Shown in pieces: positions 45,952-58,080 of a stretch of DNA of 64,000 bases; the stretch's first letter is position 1, and every line of letters begins with the position of its first letter. This stretch comes from Ricinus communis. Taxonomy: Eukaryota > Streptophyta > Magnoliopsida > Malpighiales > Euphorbiaceae. The translations under genes were made by a program, and so were the position numbers. Below the pieces are notes generated by a model. The model was not told the origin of the DNA, did no database searches, and was given only the letters and a program-made list of their open reading frames with translations. Location: assembly GCF_019578655.1 (NCBI RefSeq), contig NC_063261.1, forward strand, positions 29,367,126 to 29,431,125, written 5' to 3'.

Positions 45952-47341
45952 TCACGTGAAATCTTCTTCGGTTTGGGCAGCAGCAAGCTTTGGAAGGAGA
46001 AAAGACTTCTGTGCCAAGAATGTTGTTTGTTCTTTAGGAGGAGGCAAGAAGTTATGTTTGGTCAGGAAGTTTTGAACGGCTTTTAGAGACAGTTTGTCCT
46101 GGTGGTTGAATTTATCCCACCATTTTACTTTGAATCTGCGGATAAGTGTAATTTCACCATCTGGAAGGAGATTGAAGTGAAAGTACCATACACATACCCA
46201 GGGCAGAAAGAAGTTTGAACAAAATAGAAGAAGCGGGGAAAAACGCCTTTCTATTGAGTTTGGTTTATAATTTGCTTTGAATAGGTTGAACAGAGGTAAG
46301 ACCTCAGGGATGATGGTCTCAGGTACATTACCGTAGTAATTCCACCACTGTTTGAACCAATAAGGGATTTTAGAAGTTTGGATAAGACTGGTGTCGAAGT
46401 AGAATAGCCAGGAGTGGCTTCTTCCTTCGTTTTGGATGAGAAAGGTATTAAACCAGGCTTGCTGGTAATCCCAATAGGAGAACGAGGTATTTAGATTTGA
46501 AGGATAAGTTCTTTTTAGAGAAGTGGGAAAAGAACGAGGAGAGTGTAAATCCATACCCCAATCAGATGGGTGAAGGATTCTTTGGATTGTGCATGTTGAA
46601 TATGCAGGGTCTTTATGGGCTTTTTTTTTTTTAAATGTTTGAACTTTGCAGAACCAGTAACCTCGAGGATTGACTGGTAGTAAGACTGAGGCTTTGAAGT
46701 GTTCCAGGGTTTGAAAAACCATCCTGGAGGGAAAATCTTTGAAACCATCCTGGAGGGAAAATCTTTGAAACCAATTTGGAGGGGCTTTCTGTACAGAATC
46801 CTTCCTCAATGGTTAAAACGTTTTGAAAAATCGGTTTTTCCAAATACTCATTTGATTTAAAACGTTTTGATTGACTCAAAATAATCTCCTGAGAGTTTGG
46901 CTTTGAAAAACTGTTTGAACTTTGAGATAGATTTGGAGGGAAAATCTCTATCTCGGTATTTTGAAAAGAGATAGAAAGTATACCTTTACCCTTTGTAGAG
47001 GAAGAGGACGACTTTGGAGTCGCTTCTGGCTTTGGAATAATTTGCTTTAAAGATGGTTCAGACAGGGATTGAACCATTTGTCTTTTGTATTCTTCCACCC
47101 TTTGAATGAATTCAGGGTCTTGCTGAGCAAGCCACTCCTGAATTTGTCGGGTTTGATCAGCTTTGGAAGGATCCATTTGTTGAACTGGATCCGGTTGATC
47201 AATTTCTTCTTGGATTATCTCAGTCCAAGTCCTGATGGGCTTTGAAGTTGAAGGGAGAACTTCCTTCGCTGGGCTTTGAATTTGGGCCGGCTTTGAACTA
47301 GCCGTAGACTTTTCTTCTTTGGACTTCGATTTTCTTGGCAT
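45952..47341 (-). pseudogene. Caulimovirid copy 2: ORF2, broken by a 26 bp tandem duplication
   Basis: The ORF starts at 47341, six bases after the RNase H stop. The first frame (47341-46631) holds the basic Ser/Lys start, TWTEIIQEEIDQPDP, a Ser-rich middle (PKSSSSSTKGKGIL) and a polar segment up to FPPGWFQRFSLQDG. The second frame (46809-45952) holds the tryptophan-rich C-terminal half: SPRSFPTSLKRTYP, FSYWDYQQAW, PYWFKQWWNYYGN, VKWWDKFNHQDKL and LPPPKEQTTFLAQ. The shift between frames coincides with a tandem 26 bp duplication at 46718-46769. The protein family is not recognised; the position fits the second ORF of florendoviruses. No membrane helix or enzymatic motif is seen. Confidence 0.8.
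46718..46769. repeat. 26 bp tandem duplication in copy 2 ORF2
   Basis: accatcctggagggaaaatc plus tttgaa occurs twice head to tail (46718 and 46744). Copy 1 has one unit at about 6406-6430. 26 is not a multiple of three, so it shifts the frame. Confidence 0.9.
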
Positions 47342-47347
47342 TCTGTA

Positions 47348-47902
47348 TCACTCCTGTTTTTGTAAGAACTCTCTGGTTAGAAAGTCAGGAATAGAATTTG
47401 ATTCTCCTCGAATAAATTCAATCTCAAAATCAAAAACGGATAAGATAGCTTGCCAACGGGCGAAAATCTGTTTTAAAGCTATATTTTGGACATCTTTTTG
47501 TAAAACTTCTTTTGCAGACTTGCAATCAATCCTTAAAAGAAATTTTTGATTTAAAAGATCGCTTTGAAATTTAGAAATACAGAGAACTATCGAAAGGATT
47601 TCCTTTTTGATAGTAGAATAATTCTTTTGGGTATCATTCCAGTGAGCAGAAGTAAACTGGACAATACATTCTTTGGAATTTTGAACTTGCTTTAGAATCC
47701 CACCATATCCTATTTCTGATGCATCAGTTTCTACAATCTTGAATGCAGAAGGATCAGCTAGATGCAAGATAGGAATTTCCAAAACTTGTTTTTTGATGCT
47801 TTGAACTATCTTTGTATGCTGGTCGGACCAAGGAGGGGGGTTTTTCCTTAGCCTATCATGCAGGAGCTTTGCGAGACAGTTTAAATTAGGATAAAAATCC
47901 AT
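47348..47902 (-). pseudogene. Caulimovirid copy 2: RNase H domain of ORF1
   Basis: A continuous frame from the RT connection (PPPWSDQHTKIVQSIKKQVL) into RNase H: ETDASEIGYGGIL, NYSTIKKEILSIV, RIDCKSAKEVL and a final IEFIRGESNSIPDFLTRE. It retains the codon that is a stop in copy 1. It is separated from RT only by a small indel near 47930 (KILKKLDEDFLVV misread at the RT end). ORF2 starts six bases downstream. Confidence 0.9.
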
Positions 47903-47910
47903 GACATAAT

Positions 47911-49200
47911 TTAAACTACCAAGAAATCTTCGTCGAGTTTTTTCAAAATTTTATCTGGAAACTTTGAAGTGAATGCAAGGGATCTCTCAATTGGAGTAAT
48001 TGTACCCCGAGAGATGTAATGACCAAGAAATCTAATTTTCGTTTGAAAAAGAGATATCTTATACTTTAAAACCACTAAACCATTTTTCTTAACAACATAG
48101 AAAAACGTTTCTAGGTGTTTAAAATGCTGTTCAATGGAATTTGAAAAGATTAAAACATCATCTATGTAGACAATGCAGAACTTTGAAAATGGATTAAAAA
48201 TGTCATTTATGATTTTTTGAAATTCAGAAGGGGCATTTTTTAATCCAAAAGGCATCACATTCCACTCATATTGACCGAATGGGACTGTAAATGCCGTTTT
48301 GTAACGATCTTTTGGATCAATCTGGATTTGCCAAAATCCTGATTTCATGTCAAACTTTGAAAAGATGAATGCAGAATGCAGTTTTTGTAAAAGATCTTTC
48401 TTATTTGGAATAGGATACCTGATCCACTTAAGAGCTTTGTTCAAGGGTTTGTAGTTGATCACTAGCCTAGGAGTTCCTCTTTCTATCTCGCTATTCTTAT
48501 TGACATAGAAAGCTGCACAAGACCAAGGTGATCTAGACTTTGAAATTAAACCTTTAGACTCAAGATCTTTAATTTCTAATCTGCAATGGCTTTCTAAAGA
48601 CTCATTCATCTGAATGGGTCTGGCTTTAGTAGGGATTTGCTTATCTGAAAAATCGTTTTCATATGGCAAATCTACCATATGTTGCTTTCGATTCCAAAAA
48701 GCATTTGGAAGATCGAATGAGTTCATTCTCAATCTTCATTTGAAAATCAGAAATTTTTCTTTGAATAAAATCATTTTGCAGTTGATCTAGGATTCTCTTC
48801 AAACCCACATCTTGTTGAAGATGAGAAAGATGGGTCTGTTTACCTTTGATCAAAGCATTGATTTCAAAATTGTAAATGGAATGTGCTTTGATAAGATTCA
48901 AATTTCTCTTTTTTGGTTTTTCTAGAAAAGGAAAAACAATCTTTGAATCTTTAGCTTTGAAAATGATTCCAGTTGTTACTTTAAAGGGAGTTATCAAATT
49001 GATAAACGGAGTCCCTAAGATAACATTTCACGAAGATCCTTTGTAAGAATAAAAACATTCTTTAAAGCAATGTTATTATTAAGAATTGCGGCTTCAGTTT
49101 TACCAGCAATCTTAATCTTTGAAGAATTGGCTGAAGTCAGCCTTTCTTTGGTTTCTTGATGAAACCTTCTAGGAACCGATTCGTTGATACAATTGAGGTC
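47911..49200 (-). pseudogene. Caulimovirid copy 2: protease and reverse transcriptase, frameshifted
   Basis: RT (48732-47911) keeps WSCAAFYV, PRLVINYKPLN, FDMKSGFWQIQI and YIDDVLIF. Upstream the frame 48997-48659 carries the protease-RT connector (SHLQQDVGLKRILDQLQND). The protease active site near 49190-49206 has lost bases compared with copy 1: the DTGAD codons are replaced by a shifted, shorter stretch. The downstream step near 49025 and the step near 48715 are also shifted. RT and connector are therefore in separate frames. Confidence 0.88.
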
Positions 49201-49440
49201 CGCTCACATCAAACAACGCGATGGTTTCTATCCGAAAATCACCAGGGAAAACAAGCTTTATTTGAATCAAATATTTTCTTGAAGTAATTTCCTTTAAAAC
49301 ATTGATAAAGTTTTCAGAACATTTCGGAAACTTCAAGGTTTTAAAAATCATTTTCCTCATCGAATCGGAATCACTATTCATTTTGAGGATCGGGCTTTGA
49401 AGCAAAATGGGAATCATTTTGTTGTTTTTCTTTCAACTCT
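49201..49440 (-). pseudogene. Caulimovirid copy 2: coat-protein/protease connector
   Basis: The frame 49417-49169 reads FINVLKEITSRKYLIQIKLV then FPGDFRIETIALFDV, the conserved run-up to the protease active site, and then goes out of frame. Copy 1 has a premature stop in the same stretch (8888). Confidence 0.75.
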
Positions 49441-51019
49441 TTGAGTTCTGTTTTAATGGTTTTAATCTCCTTCCGGAGTTCCCAATGATGGGAAGAGGGT
49501 TTTTCAACTTCTTCCCTTTGTCCAAAATCATAGTAAGATCATAAGTATTCTTACTAGAAGAAGGAACCAGAGATTCAGTTTTTAAAATCTCTTTTAAAAC
49601 CTGCTTTTGAATAAGAGGATCACTAATATGCTTTACAGCCTCAAGAAGAGCTTCTTGTTGCCTAGTGAGCATATTAATGTTCTTTGAAGAGCTCTCTGAA
49701 TCTGTCTCAGAACAATCAGTTGAGGTTTTGATTTCATCAATTTGAAATTCTTCCTCACTGTTTGAGAACTCTGATTCAGATGAATCAACTAGAAGAGCAA
49801 AAATCTTTTGCAAAGCTTCTTCTTCTATTTGAAGCTCAAGAAGTCTTTTGAAAAACTTACAATACTTCGAAGTATGGCCTTTCTTACCACATTTAAAGTA
49901 TGTAATTTTTGAAAAATCTTTTTTGGAATCTTTCTTTGGAAATTTAGAATGAAATTTGGAAGAAGATGGTTTTTTATAGAAATTCTCCTTACTTTTAGAA
50001 GGCTTTCTATATTTGGAAAATCGCTTCTTTTTGAAAGACTTTGAATAAGAATCATCTTTGCATTTCCCTTTACAACTAGACACGGGCTCTATAGGGTTGT
50101 ACTCAAACTGGTTGCAGAAACTACCTAGTTCCTGCCTAGTCTTTTTCATCTCCCATTTGAGCTGTCTTTGAAGCTTAAGGTCATGACAAATCTTTAAACC
50201 TTCTTTCTGGGTTAGACTAACTAACTCACCATAAGTGTAGAAATCATAAGGGATTTGACCGTTATAGGCTTCTCTTATGGTATTCTTAACTCTTTCACCT
50301 AAAATCTTAGGTAAACCGGCTAAGAACTTTTCTTTCCAGAAAGGTTGGCTAGAATCTTCCCTAAGCATGACTCTGGTTAGGAAAGTGTCTTTGTAACTTT
50401 GGAAATTGCTAAGCTTTTTGCAAGTAAGGTTGCTAAGAAGCTCAACATTTTTGTCTTTGAGCAATGAAGGGTCTCTTATGAAATGTAGGGAAATAGTGAG
50501 GATTAGGGTTGAAACCGCATCCTCAATTGGATTTCCTATTTCATCTAGGATTGGAGTTCCTTCTACTGTTGTTTGGATAGCACCTAGGATTTGGAGTTGC
50601 TGTGCTTGAGTGAGATGATAATCCCACCATCCTTTTAACTGGCCAGAAAATCCAGCTATTAGGAGCTCAGCAATGGCTCTATCTGAGGTACCACTTTGGG
50701 TTTTGTAGGCATTGGCTGCCATGGTCATCTGTTGTAAGAGACCAAGGATGTTGTATTCAGACATTCCATCTATATTCCATTCATAGACGGAGGAGGCATT
50801 GAATCTAGACTGGGTTAGGATGTTATTTCTATTTTCAATTCCTAGATCTGGAGCAGTACTCCTAGGAGTATTCCAGGACAATCTAGGGGCTTGGATTCCT
50901 AATCTGTTTATGTTGAAGGGTTTTGGAATGGGGCTTTCAAGCTCTGAATCATTTGATTCATCGCTTTGGGCTTGTCCTATTGCACTGATATTCCTACTGC
51001 TTTGAGGAGTATCTGGCAC
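49433..51019 (-). pseudogene. Caulimovirid copy 2: long open coat-protein region of ORF1
   Basis: A 528-codon frame, the longest intact stretch of viral coding in the window. The N-terminal quarter is polar; the middle has the capsid-like GWWDYHLTQAQQLQILGAI and SQPFWKEKFLAGLPKILGE; YDFYTYGELVSLTQKEGLKI follows. A strongly basic Lys/Ser tail precedes the zinc knuckle at about 49870-49911, which reads YFKCGKKGHTSKYC: the first zinc-binding cysteine has become tyrosine (copy 1 keeps Cys). An acidic serine-rich segment and LTRQQEALLEAVKHISDPLI come after. The frame is continuous with the upstream linker except for one TAG codon at 51059-51061, so it is not a separate gene. Confidence 0.88.
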
Positions 51020-51058
51020 TAGATTTTTGGACGACTCAGAGGTTGCTAATCTACTCAG

Positions 51059-51590
51059 CTATTCTCTGACTGCTTTGGCAAACTCAGTTTGCTTTTGGAA
51101 ATGGTCTTGGCTTGGCTTTGTAAGCTGATACGGCTTAAAAACTGGGTTTTTAAACTTCTCTGACTGGTTCGACTCTTTTGGTTGACCGGTACTGGGGATT
51201 GGAGATGTCACCACTACAGGGGGCTTTTGAATCTGGTTTTCTATTCTAACCAGTTGCTTTTCTATAGTGTTTAGACAGGTATTTGAGAAATTGTTCTGCT
51301 GAACAATGTTCTTGACATTCCTATCTAGGTCTTCGCCTACCAATTTGTAAGGTGTAGCCTCTATCTCACTCTCTCCGTAAGGAATGGTTATCTTCCTAAG
51401 GGGAGGATGCTCAGACTGGACAGTTAGGTTTTCTCCTACCTTCCACTCAGGGGCTTTGTTCCTTACTGTGACAGGACTAATGGTCTTAACCGTAAAGGGA
51501 TAAAGAATACCATTTTCTTTGCAGTATCTTTGAAACCAATCAAAAAATTTGATTTGGGCTTTGTTTTGAATACAAAATTGATAGTATCTT
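51059..51590 (-). pseudogene. Caulimovirid copy 2: ORF1 linker, truncated at the movement-protein side
   Basis: Encodes IQNKAQIKFFDWFQRYCKE, KITIPYGESEIEATPYK, LVGEDLDRNVKNIV and a Pro/Ser-rich stretch (PPVVVTSPIPSTGQPKESN), ending at a TAG fourteen codons before the coat-protein frame reported above. The first residues of the long open frame (up to about 51590) are AT-repeat sequence (IIYIYIIEL), not viral. The movement-protein domain is missing. Confidence 0.82.
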
Positions 51591-51809
51591 ACTTGTAATA
51601 ATTCTATTATATATATATATATAATCAAGAATATTCAATTTATTATGATTGAATTAGATTAATCACTAATTAATTCTTTAGAATTAGAAAAATATTAATC
51701 ACTAGTTAATTCTATTAGAATTAGAAAATTAAATTGCTTATATATAGAATTAGGATAAGATTAGTAAGGATATTTTAGTGAGTTCAAAATTTTTCTCTTT
51801 TTGTACTTT

Positions 51810-51846
<37 letters not shown>

Positions 51847-53020
51847 TATGAAGAATTAAAATAAAAATTAACATAGAAAAATATTTTCTAAAATTTTAAA
51901 TAAATAAATGAGTTTAAAATCTTATAATCCTTAAAATGCTAACAAATTAATTATTTTCAGGATGTGGACAATTATAATAACAAATAATATTAATAATATA
52001 ATTAATATAAAACTGTATAGAAATAATGATATTTCTTTATTACTCTTTGTTTATATTAAATCTATTAAAATATAAAATTTATTTAGCAGTATTCTACATA
52101 TATTAACCAATAAAAAATATTTCAGTCTTTTATATTTCATTATCATTTTTCAACAAATTTATTTACTCAACTCAGTGGTAAACGTAGCATTAAAATTTTA
52201 AAAATTGATTATAAATCTTAAAAAAATATGTAGAATAAACTGAAATTAGGATAATATTAGTAAAAAGATTTTTTATAAAATATTTTTAGAACGCGAATTG
52301 AAAAACTTTAAAATATTTATAGGATAAAATTTGAAATATAATAATATTAATAAAAATTTATTATCAAAAAATTTTGGGGTGGTGGCTCCCCCTTGGCGCA
52401 TGTGTCCGCCATTGCTCGTAGCAGTGACGAGAAAAATATAAAAAGAAAATACAACATTTATGTAAGCTGCTCACAACCCTCAATATTATTATATATGCTT
52501 TGCGTCTAGCTGCTATAATGATTGAATTTGACTAATTAAAATTATTACTTTTTTGATAATTAATCTATTGATATCATAAGACAATATATAATCTATAATT
52601 TTTGATATGCGACTAATTAAAGTGATGGATCGGCTAAAATATACCATTTCTTACACATTTCCATATATGTATATATTGTCTTAATTTCTACTTTGCACTT
52701 TAGTTTTTTATATGTGACTACTTTATCCAAATGTTAGTTCAGATTTGGCAAATGATCTCTCTACTATGTCTCACTAATCAATGAGATTGAGCCTTTGTAC
52801 TATTTGTTTGGCTAAAATGTAGTCGTTTTCTTAAGTCACGTATAAATAGCTAGGACTTTTGTTAGCTGAACTCCACATAATTCTTCGATATCATTAAAAA
52901 CACGACGTCATTTGTCCATGTAAATAATATAGATAGATTAACTCTACAAGCCACGTTACTCTTCACCATAATTGGCCTTTCATTTTGTTTTATGTAAAGG
53001 TAATAAATTTTTCCTTTGTC
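51591..53020. other. AT-rich intergenic region with AT dinucleotide tracts
   Basis: Alternating AT runs lie at about 51609-51624 and 51813-51842. 52390-52430 is a short GC-richer phrase (gtggctcccccttggcgc) typical of transposon debris. cgtataaatagc at about 52840-52851 is TATA-like. No gene is supported. Confidence 0.5.
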
Positions 53021-53029
53021 TATCGATGG

Positions 53030-54050
53030 TATGGAATCAAGTGCATATAGAGGGGAACCTACTTATCGTAACCTAAGAAGGAGACTTTGCACCATATCCT
53101 TGCTCAAATGTAAGTGTGATTTATGGTCTTGGTTTCCTCTTTTTATTGAGCTGAAAATGAATTTTTTCTTTTATATTTTGAGTTTTAGGGTATAGAATGT
53201 GACTTATTTCAATAGTATGAGAGGGAATACATTGATTATCAATTGAATTATGTGAATGGATTAAGATGTGACATAGCGGAAACTTTAATAAAAAAGATAT
53301 CATGAAAAATTGAAGTTTAGCCTTCTATTAGTCTGTTGATTCACACACGAATACCAAAAAATAGAATCAAAACTCTTTGTTCTAAAAGAATATTGAAAAT
53401 TTGAGAATAAAGAGAAATCTATCTCTTAAACAATTTTTATTAATCTCAATAATAATTTGATAAACTAGTTTTGCTTACATATATATAAGATTTGCAAAAT
53501 AACTTTAACATTTAAAGTTAATAAATAAAAGTAAAACTTATAAAATAAATAGCACTTAATACCATAATTTAACTTAACAAAACTTTAAAATCCTTTATGA
53601 TTTATGTATCAAGTTTAATAATCTCCATTACTAATAACTGTTAGATTGTAACATTTATGTTTAATGTCTTTTTCCTTATTGTTTATGTTTAATGTCTTTT
53701 ATCCCCTTATTCCAAGAATTCTAAGGCTTTTTGCTCTGCATCAAGAAGGCAGGTTAATGCACTAAAGAATGAAAGAAATGAAGCTTTGCTTCAAGCTGGT
53801 GAAGGCCATGCTATTAATGTTATTAGAAAGAGGAAGTTATGGCTATTAGGGTAGAGGTGGAAGTAATAAGGGAATCAAACAATGTTTTAAGGGCTGAGAA
53901 TCAATTGCTAAAAGAAGAGATGAGGCCTGTATATGGAGATTGACTATTTCAAAGAGAAACTAAATGGAAGTAAATAGATGTGGTACATAGTGGGATGCAG
54001 TGTTGCTGCTACTTGCATTGTTGGTCTAACTTTATAATGTTAGACAATTT
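53030..54050 (+). pseudogene. Unidentified degraded gene with coiled-coil tail
   Basis: A possible start at 53031 reads MESSAYRGEPTYRNLRRRLC. A separate downstream stretch (53770-53990) reads NERNEALLQAGEG, EVMAIRVEVEVIRESNNVLR, AENQLLKEEM and then DYFKEKLNG, followed by a hydrophobic tail MWYIVGCSVAATCIVGLTL at about 53976-54032. The pattern of charged coiled coil plus short hydrophobic C-terminus resembles plant GRF-zinc-finger-type proteins often found near MuDR transposons, but no zinc finger is visible. Frameshifts and stops are present. The link between the two parts is a guess. Confidence 0.35.
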
Positions 54051-54399
54051 TTTTTATGTACTTGTTATGAAGTTGTAAAACTGTATAATTGGCTACCTAA
54101 TTGCAATTGATGGCTATTTTTTGAAGTAAATTTCACTGATGGCTATTTTCTATCTCCATTTGGTACTATTTTATGTTAACTATTGGCATCAATTGAAATA
54201 AATGAAATGCAACTCATAAGAATATAAGATACTGACATTAAATTCAAAAAAGTTTAGGACATGATTTCTAAGTTTGAGGAGTATAAATTGCAAACTATAA
54301 TAAAACAACTAAATTCGTAGTAAAATACTACAATTACACAATTACTTGCAAAAGTACTTGCAAACAAAATGATATTGATTACAAATCAACTGTTAAAGT

Positions 54400-55319
54400 T
54401 TAAGACATTAACTTCATGATTTCCAAACTAGGTCCTCTTTGCCTTTGCTGAATCTTTTATTTCTTTTAGCTTGTAGTTGTTTGAGTGAGACTGTAGGAGT
54501 ATTTTTGGAAATGAAGTTCTCTAACTTGAAGAGTAGCATCTAGATAATCTCTATTTAAGATTAATGAAGCAATATAATCTGTCAGTGAGTTTTTTAGGGC
54601 TTATGACATATGTCGTCACCCTTTAAGCTTATATTTAGACCACTGATTTCTTTGGTGCTTTGGCCTTTACTTTTGTACCCACCATACAAGGGTCTAATTA
54701 CAGTCTATAAAGTAGGAATACAACCAAGCATAATTTATTGAAGGAATGCATATAAATATATATACTTGCTAAATATTGACCTTCATCATTATCTATAAAG
54801 ATGCAATACCAACTTTTAAGTTTACATAATAACCTTCTCCTACACTGCCCTTTCTAGTGCTTGATAGTTACGAAGTGTTATTTGTCATTGCCAACAAGAG
54901 TAGTCTTATAAACTACTTGATTAATAGATTTCATCATTTGTCTATTAGTACAAAAATATCCATGCGCTACAGTAAAAAACTCGTCCGAACATGGCCTTTG
55001 CATTATGAACTTGTCAACACTTGCCATAGTTGAATAGACCCCTTCCTTTTGGCATCATAAGTTAATGCTTTTCCTTTTATTTTGGAATTGTTTCTTTTTT
55101 ATTGAGAATTTCTTAAATATTCAAAATTCTCTATAACTCCTGGATTGGCAATATCTTTCTTTGAAGTTTGTGACTCAACTTTTTATTTTTTTGCCTTATT
55201 ACTTTTTTTCACCTTATACAAAATAAAAAAATAATAATCAGTTATAAACACCAAAATATGTAAAATTTAATCAATAAAGCAACTATAATTAAAATTACTA
55301 TTGTTTCATCTGTTTTATT
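54400..55319 (-). pseudogene. MuDR-like transposase C-terminal tail (part 2, right of solo LTR in coding order)
   Basis: Minus-strand sequence resumes after the solo LTR with basic, degraded text (KVKKSNKAKK, ESQTSKKDIANPG, TYDAKRKGSIQ) and continues toward KRNKRFSKGKEDL at about 54440-54480. It reads as the low-complexity C-terminal region of the transposase whose SWIM finger lies at 58100-58440. Homology is weak. Confidence 0.4.
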
Positions 55320-55324
55320 GGAGC

Positions 55325-58080
55325 TGTCACGACCCCACCCGTGGGCCCGTGACCGGCACTAGGGAATGGGTAGGCTTAAGGCCACCGAAACCCGTAGTAA
55401 GCCTGACACTCACTGATTTAAACAAATCTCATCTCAAATTAATATTATTAAAACCACAAATTATCTTAATAGCTACATTCTACATAAATACTTCGGTCTG
55501 CCAGAAAAACTAGGCGAGACCTGAAGCTCAGAAAATTTACAACTGATACATTTACTATTACTACTGCGGAGAATCTAAGATTTACCAATTTACATACCAA
55601 ATCAAATACATCACCCGATGATGAAGGAGTCAAGATTCTTGAATAAGAGTCGCGGAGAACTAACAAGTCACGAATCCGAAAAAATATAAATGGAGGCGGT
55701 CTAGAGTGAGTTAAAATCAAATAATCTAGGGACTATTGCTTCTTCTCGGAAAACATAGATTATTCAAATCAGATATCAAACCATACTATAATCATACCCT
55801 ACTATTTCCTTCACATAAAATATTAATCATTCGAATAAAAATATCAACCATGCACGTAAATACAATCCATATTATAATCATACCATAATAAATAAATAAA
55901 TGAATAAATAAAAATATATTTTTACTTTTACGGGACGAGTGGCTCAAGAGAACCCTAACCCCAAATTCTAATAGCCTTTCGGCTCTCTTAATCCAACAGT
56001 CTGGCGCCCGGAGAGCAAGCTCGATCGGGGTCCTTACCTCCGACTGAACACTTGAATTCCAAATAAGCCGGCCAGAGAGCATTGCTCGATCGGGGACCTT
56101 AACTCCGGCAATCAATCGAACTCGGCCAGAGCAAGCTCGATCGGAAGTGCATAAATCCATAATAACCTTATATCCATGATCATTACCGGCAGACGCGTCC
56201 CGATGTAACCCATCAAAGTGGCATGTTCTACAAGCCACATTTCCCAAATCGCAATCACCACATTTAATAAATATCATTGTCTAATGAAATCATTCAACAC
56301 TTATCGGAAATAAAGATTTAAAATTTAGGATAAGGCAACGTGCAATTCGTGTCGATGAATAATAATATCTGTATTATTATAACGTTACTAATAATAATAT
56401 TTATATTATTTTCAATAATTAATAGTCTAGTGAAATCATTTACGTTGCGATACTAATAACCATATTATGCATAAACTTTCAAAATAGCATATTAAATCAG
56501 ACTTAGCAATAGTGCAATGATTAAATGACTTTAACTCACAGGTTTGGCGACCTCCTAGCTCTGCTCCGGTGCCTCGGTTGGAGCGAGCCGAATGCATGAT
56601 CATCTAATCATGGAAAACAATTTATCAATACCGAGACAATCGATCATTAATCCTAGATCTAGACTCCTACAGAATCTCGACTCGGAGAATTCTACCGAAA
56701 ATCCGGTAGAACCTCCCCTACAACACGAACATTACCCCCCGTAAAAACGGGTCCAGGACCTGCCAGAAAAACACTCCAAATATCCAACAATTTAAACAAC
56801 GGGAGTCGGGTCCCCAAACTTTACTATTTCCCGACCCCGCCACACAGCACAAAATACGAGGCAGGCAAACTGACAGACAATTATTTTTGACTCACAAAAA
56901 TCATCAAATACTCAATATAAACCATTAGACACAATTAAACCAAGAATTTCTAAAATTAACGGGCCAAAGATAATTACCGAGACGCTTGATCGCTCGCGGA
57001 GTCCGATCGACGATCCGAACACACCATCGGACTCACAACGACGGCCACGATGACGATCCCTCGCCCGATTTTCTGATCCGACACCCGACCATCCGGAGAG
57101 ATTTGCGAACGATCATACCGCCGATTTGCAAACGAAGCCCGATCGCCCACGAAACCAGTGCCATCGCGAAGCTTGAGATGAGGAGAATCGGGATACATCC
57201 TCTGATCGTCCATCCTCCGGCCGGATCTCGCCGGAAGAAAAACGGCCGCCACCATTTTCTCTCTCCACCGGATCTTCCGTCTCCGGCCACCAGCCGCTAA
57301 AAGAAAGCTCGCCGTAGAGAGCCGATCGCCACCTCGGCCGGCCGGAACACGCCTGAAGCCGCCGCTTTTCCGCCCGGCCGCCCACGCCCCGACGGCCGGA
57401 CGACGCACGCCTTCCTTCCTTCTTCTTCTGCCATCGCTCTCTCTCTCTCTCCGATCTACTTTCTCTCTCCCCGATTTCTTTCCCTTCAATATCGACATTT
57501 GACCCCTGAACTTTTCCTTATTACAATTTAGTCCCTCAACTTTCTTAATTACTTACAAATTTCATCCTGCAGAATTCCAATTTGACCCCCAAACTTCTTT
57601 TTAGCCTTTCAATTAAGCCCTTAACTATTTAATTTGGGCCAAAACCGAATTATTGAAAATACACAATTACAAAAATACCTCTGACCGACATATTTATTTA
57701 CGAAAATACCAAACTCACAAATTTCCATTAAAACCCCATAAAAATAACATTATACTTTTAATCCTTATTCCAAAATAATCCTCCAATTAAATCCTACACA
57801 CAATTAAATTAAATAATCAATTTCCAACTCAAAATTTAATACTACTAATCAATTATAATACCAATTTTCTCAAAATTCTTTTACAAAAACATCCCTTACA
57901 ATTTCTATCATAATTTTCCAATATATAATTTTATTTATATAAATATGCATTTGGGAAAATTTGAATAACCAAAATATAATCATTTCTCAAATAGTTTACT
58001 TGAATAAAAATAAAGCTAAAATTAACTTAAATAAAAACTCACTATTAAATATATATTAAAAAAAAATTTCGGGTGTTACA
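55325..58080 (-). mobile_element. Solo LTR of a chromovirus-type gypsy retrotransposon
   Basis: A 2756 bp sequence begins TGTCACGACCCCACCC and ends TCGGGTGTTACA on the plus strand, flanked by a perfect GGAGC duplication (55320-55324 and 58081-58085). On the minus strand it starts TGTAACACCCGAAA and ends GGGTCGTGACA, typical of Tekay/Del-like LTRs, hence the strand assigned. GC-rich stretches at 56980-57480 give long but compositionally driven ORFs. No internal gag-pol is present, so LTR-LTR recombination removed the rest. Confidence 0.88.

Noticed and set aside
49433..51019. Coat-protein frame as an independent gene
   Set aside because: No ATG at its left end, and it is in frame with the linker upstream across a single TAG; it is part of the ORF1 polyprotein.
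56974..57498. 174-codon Arg-rich minus ORF and overlapping 104-codon plus ORF
   Set aside because: They lie in the GC-rich part of the solo LTR and have no recognisable domain; composition explains the open frames.
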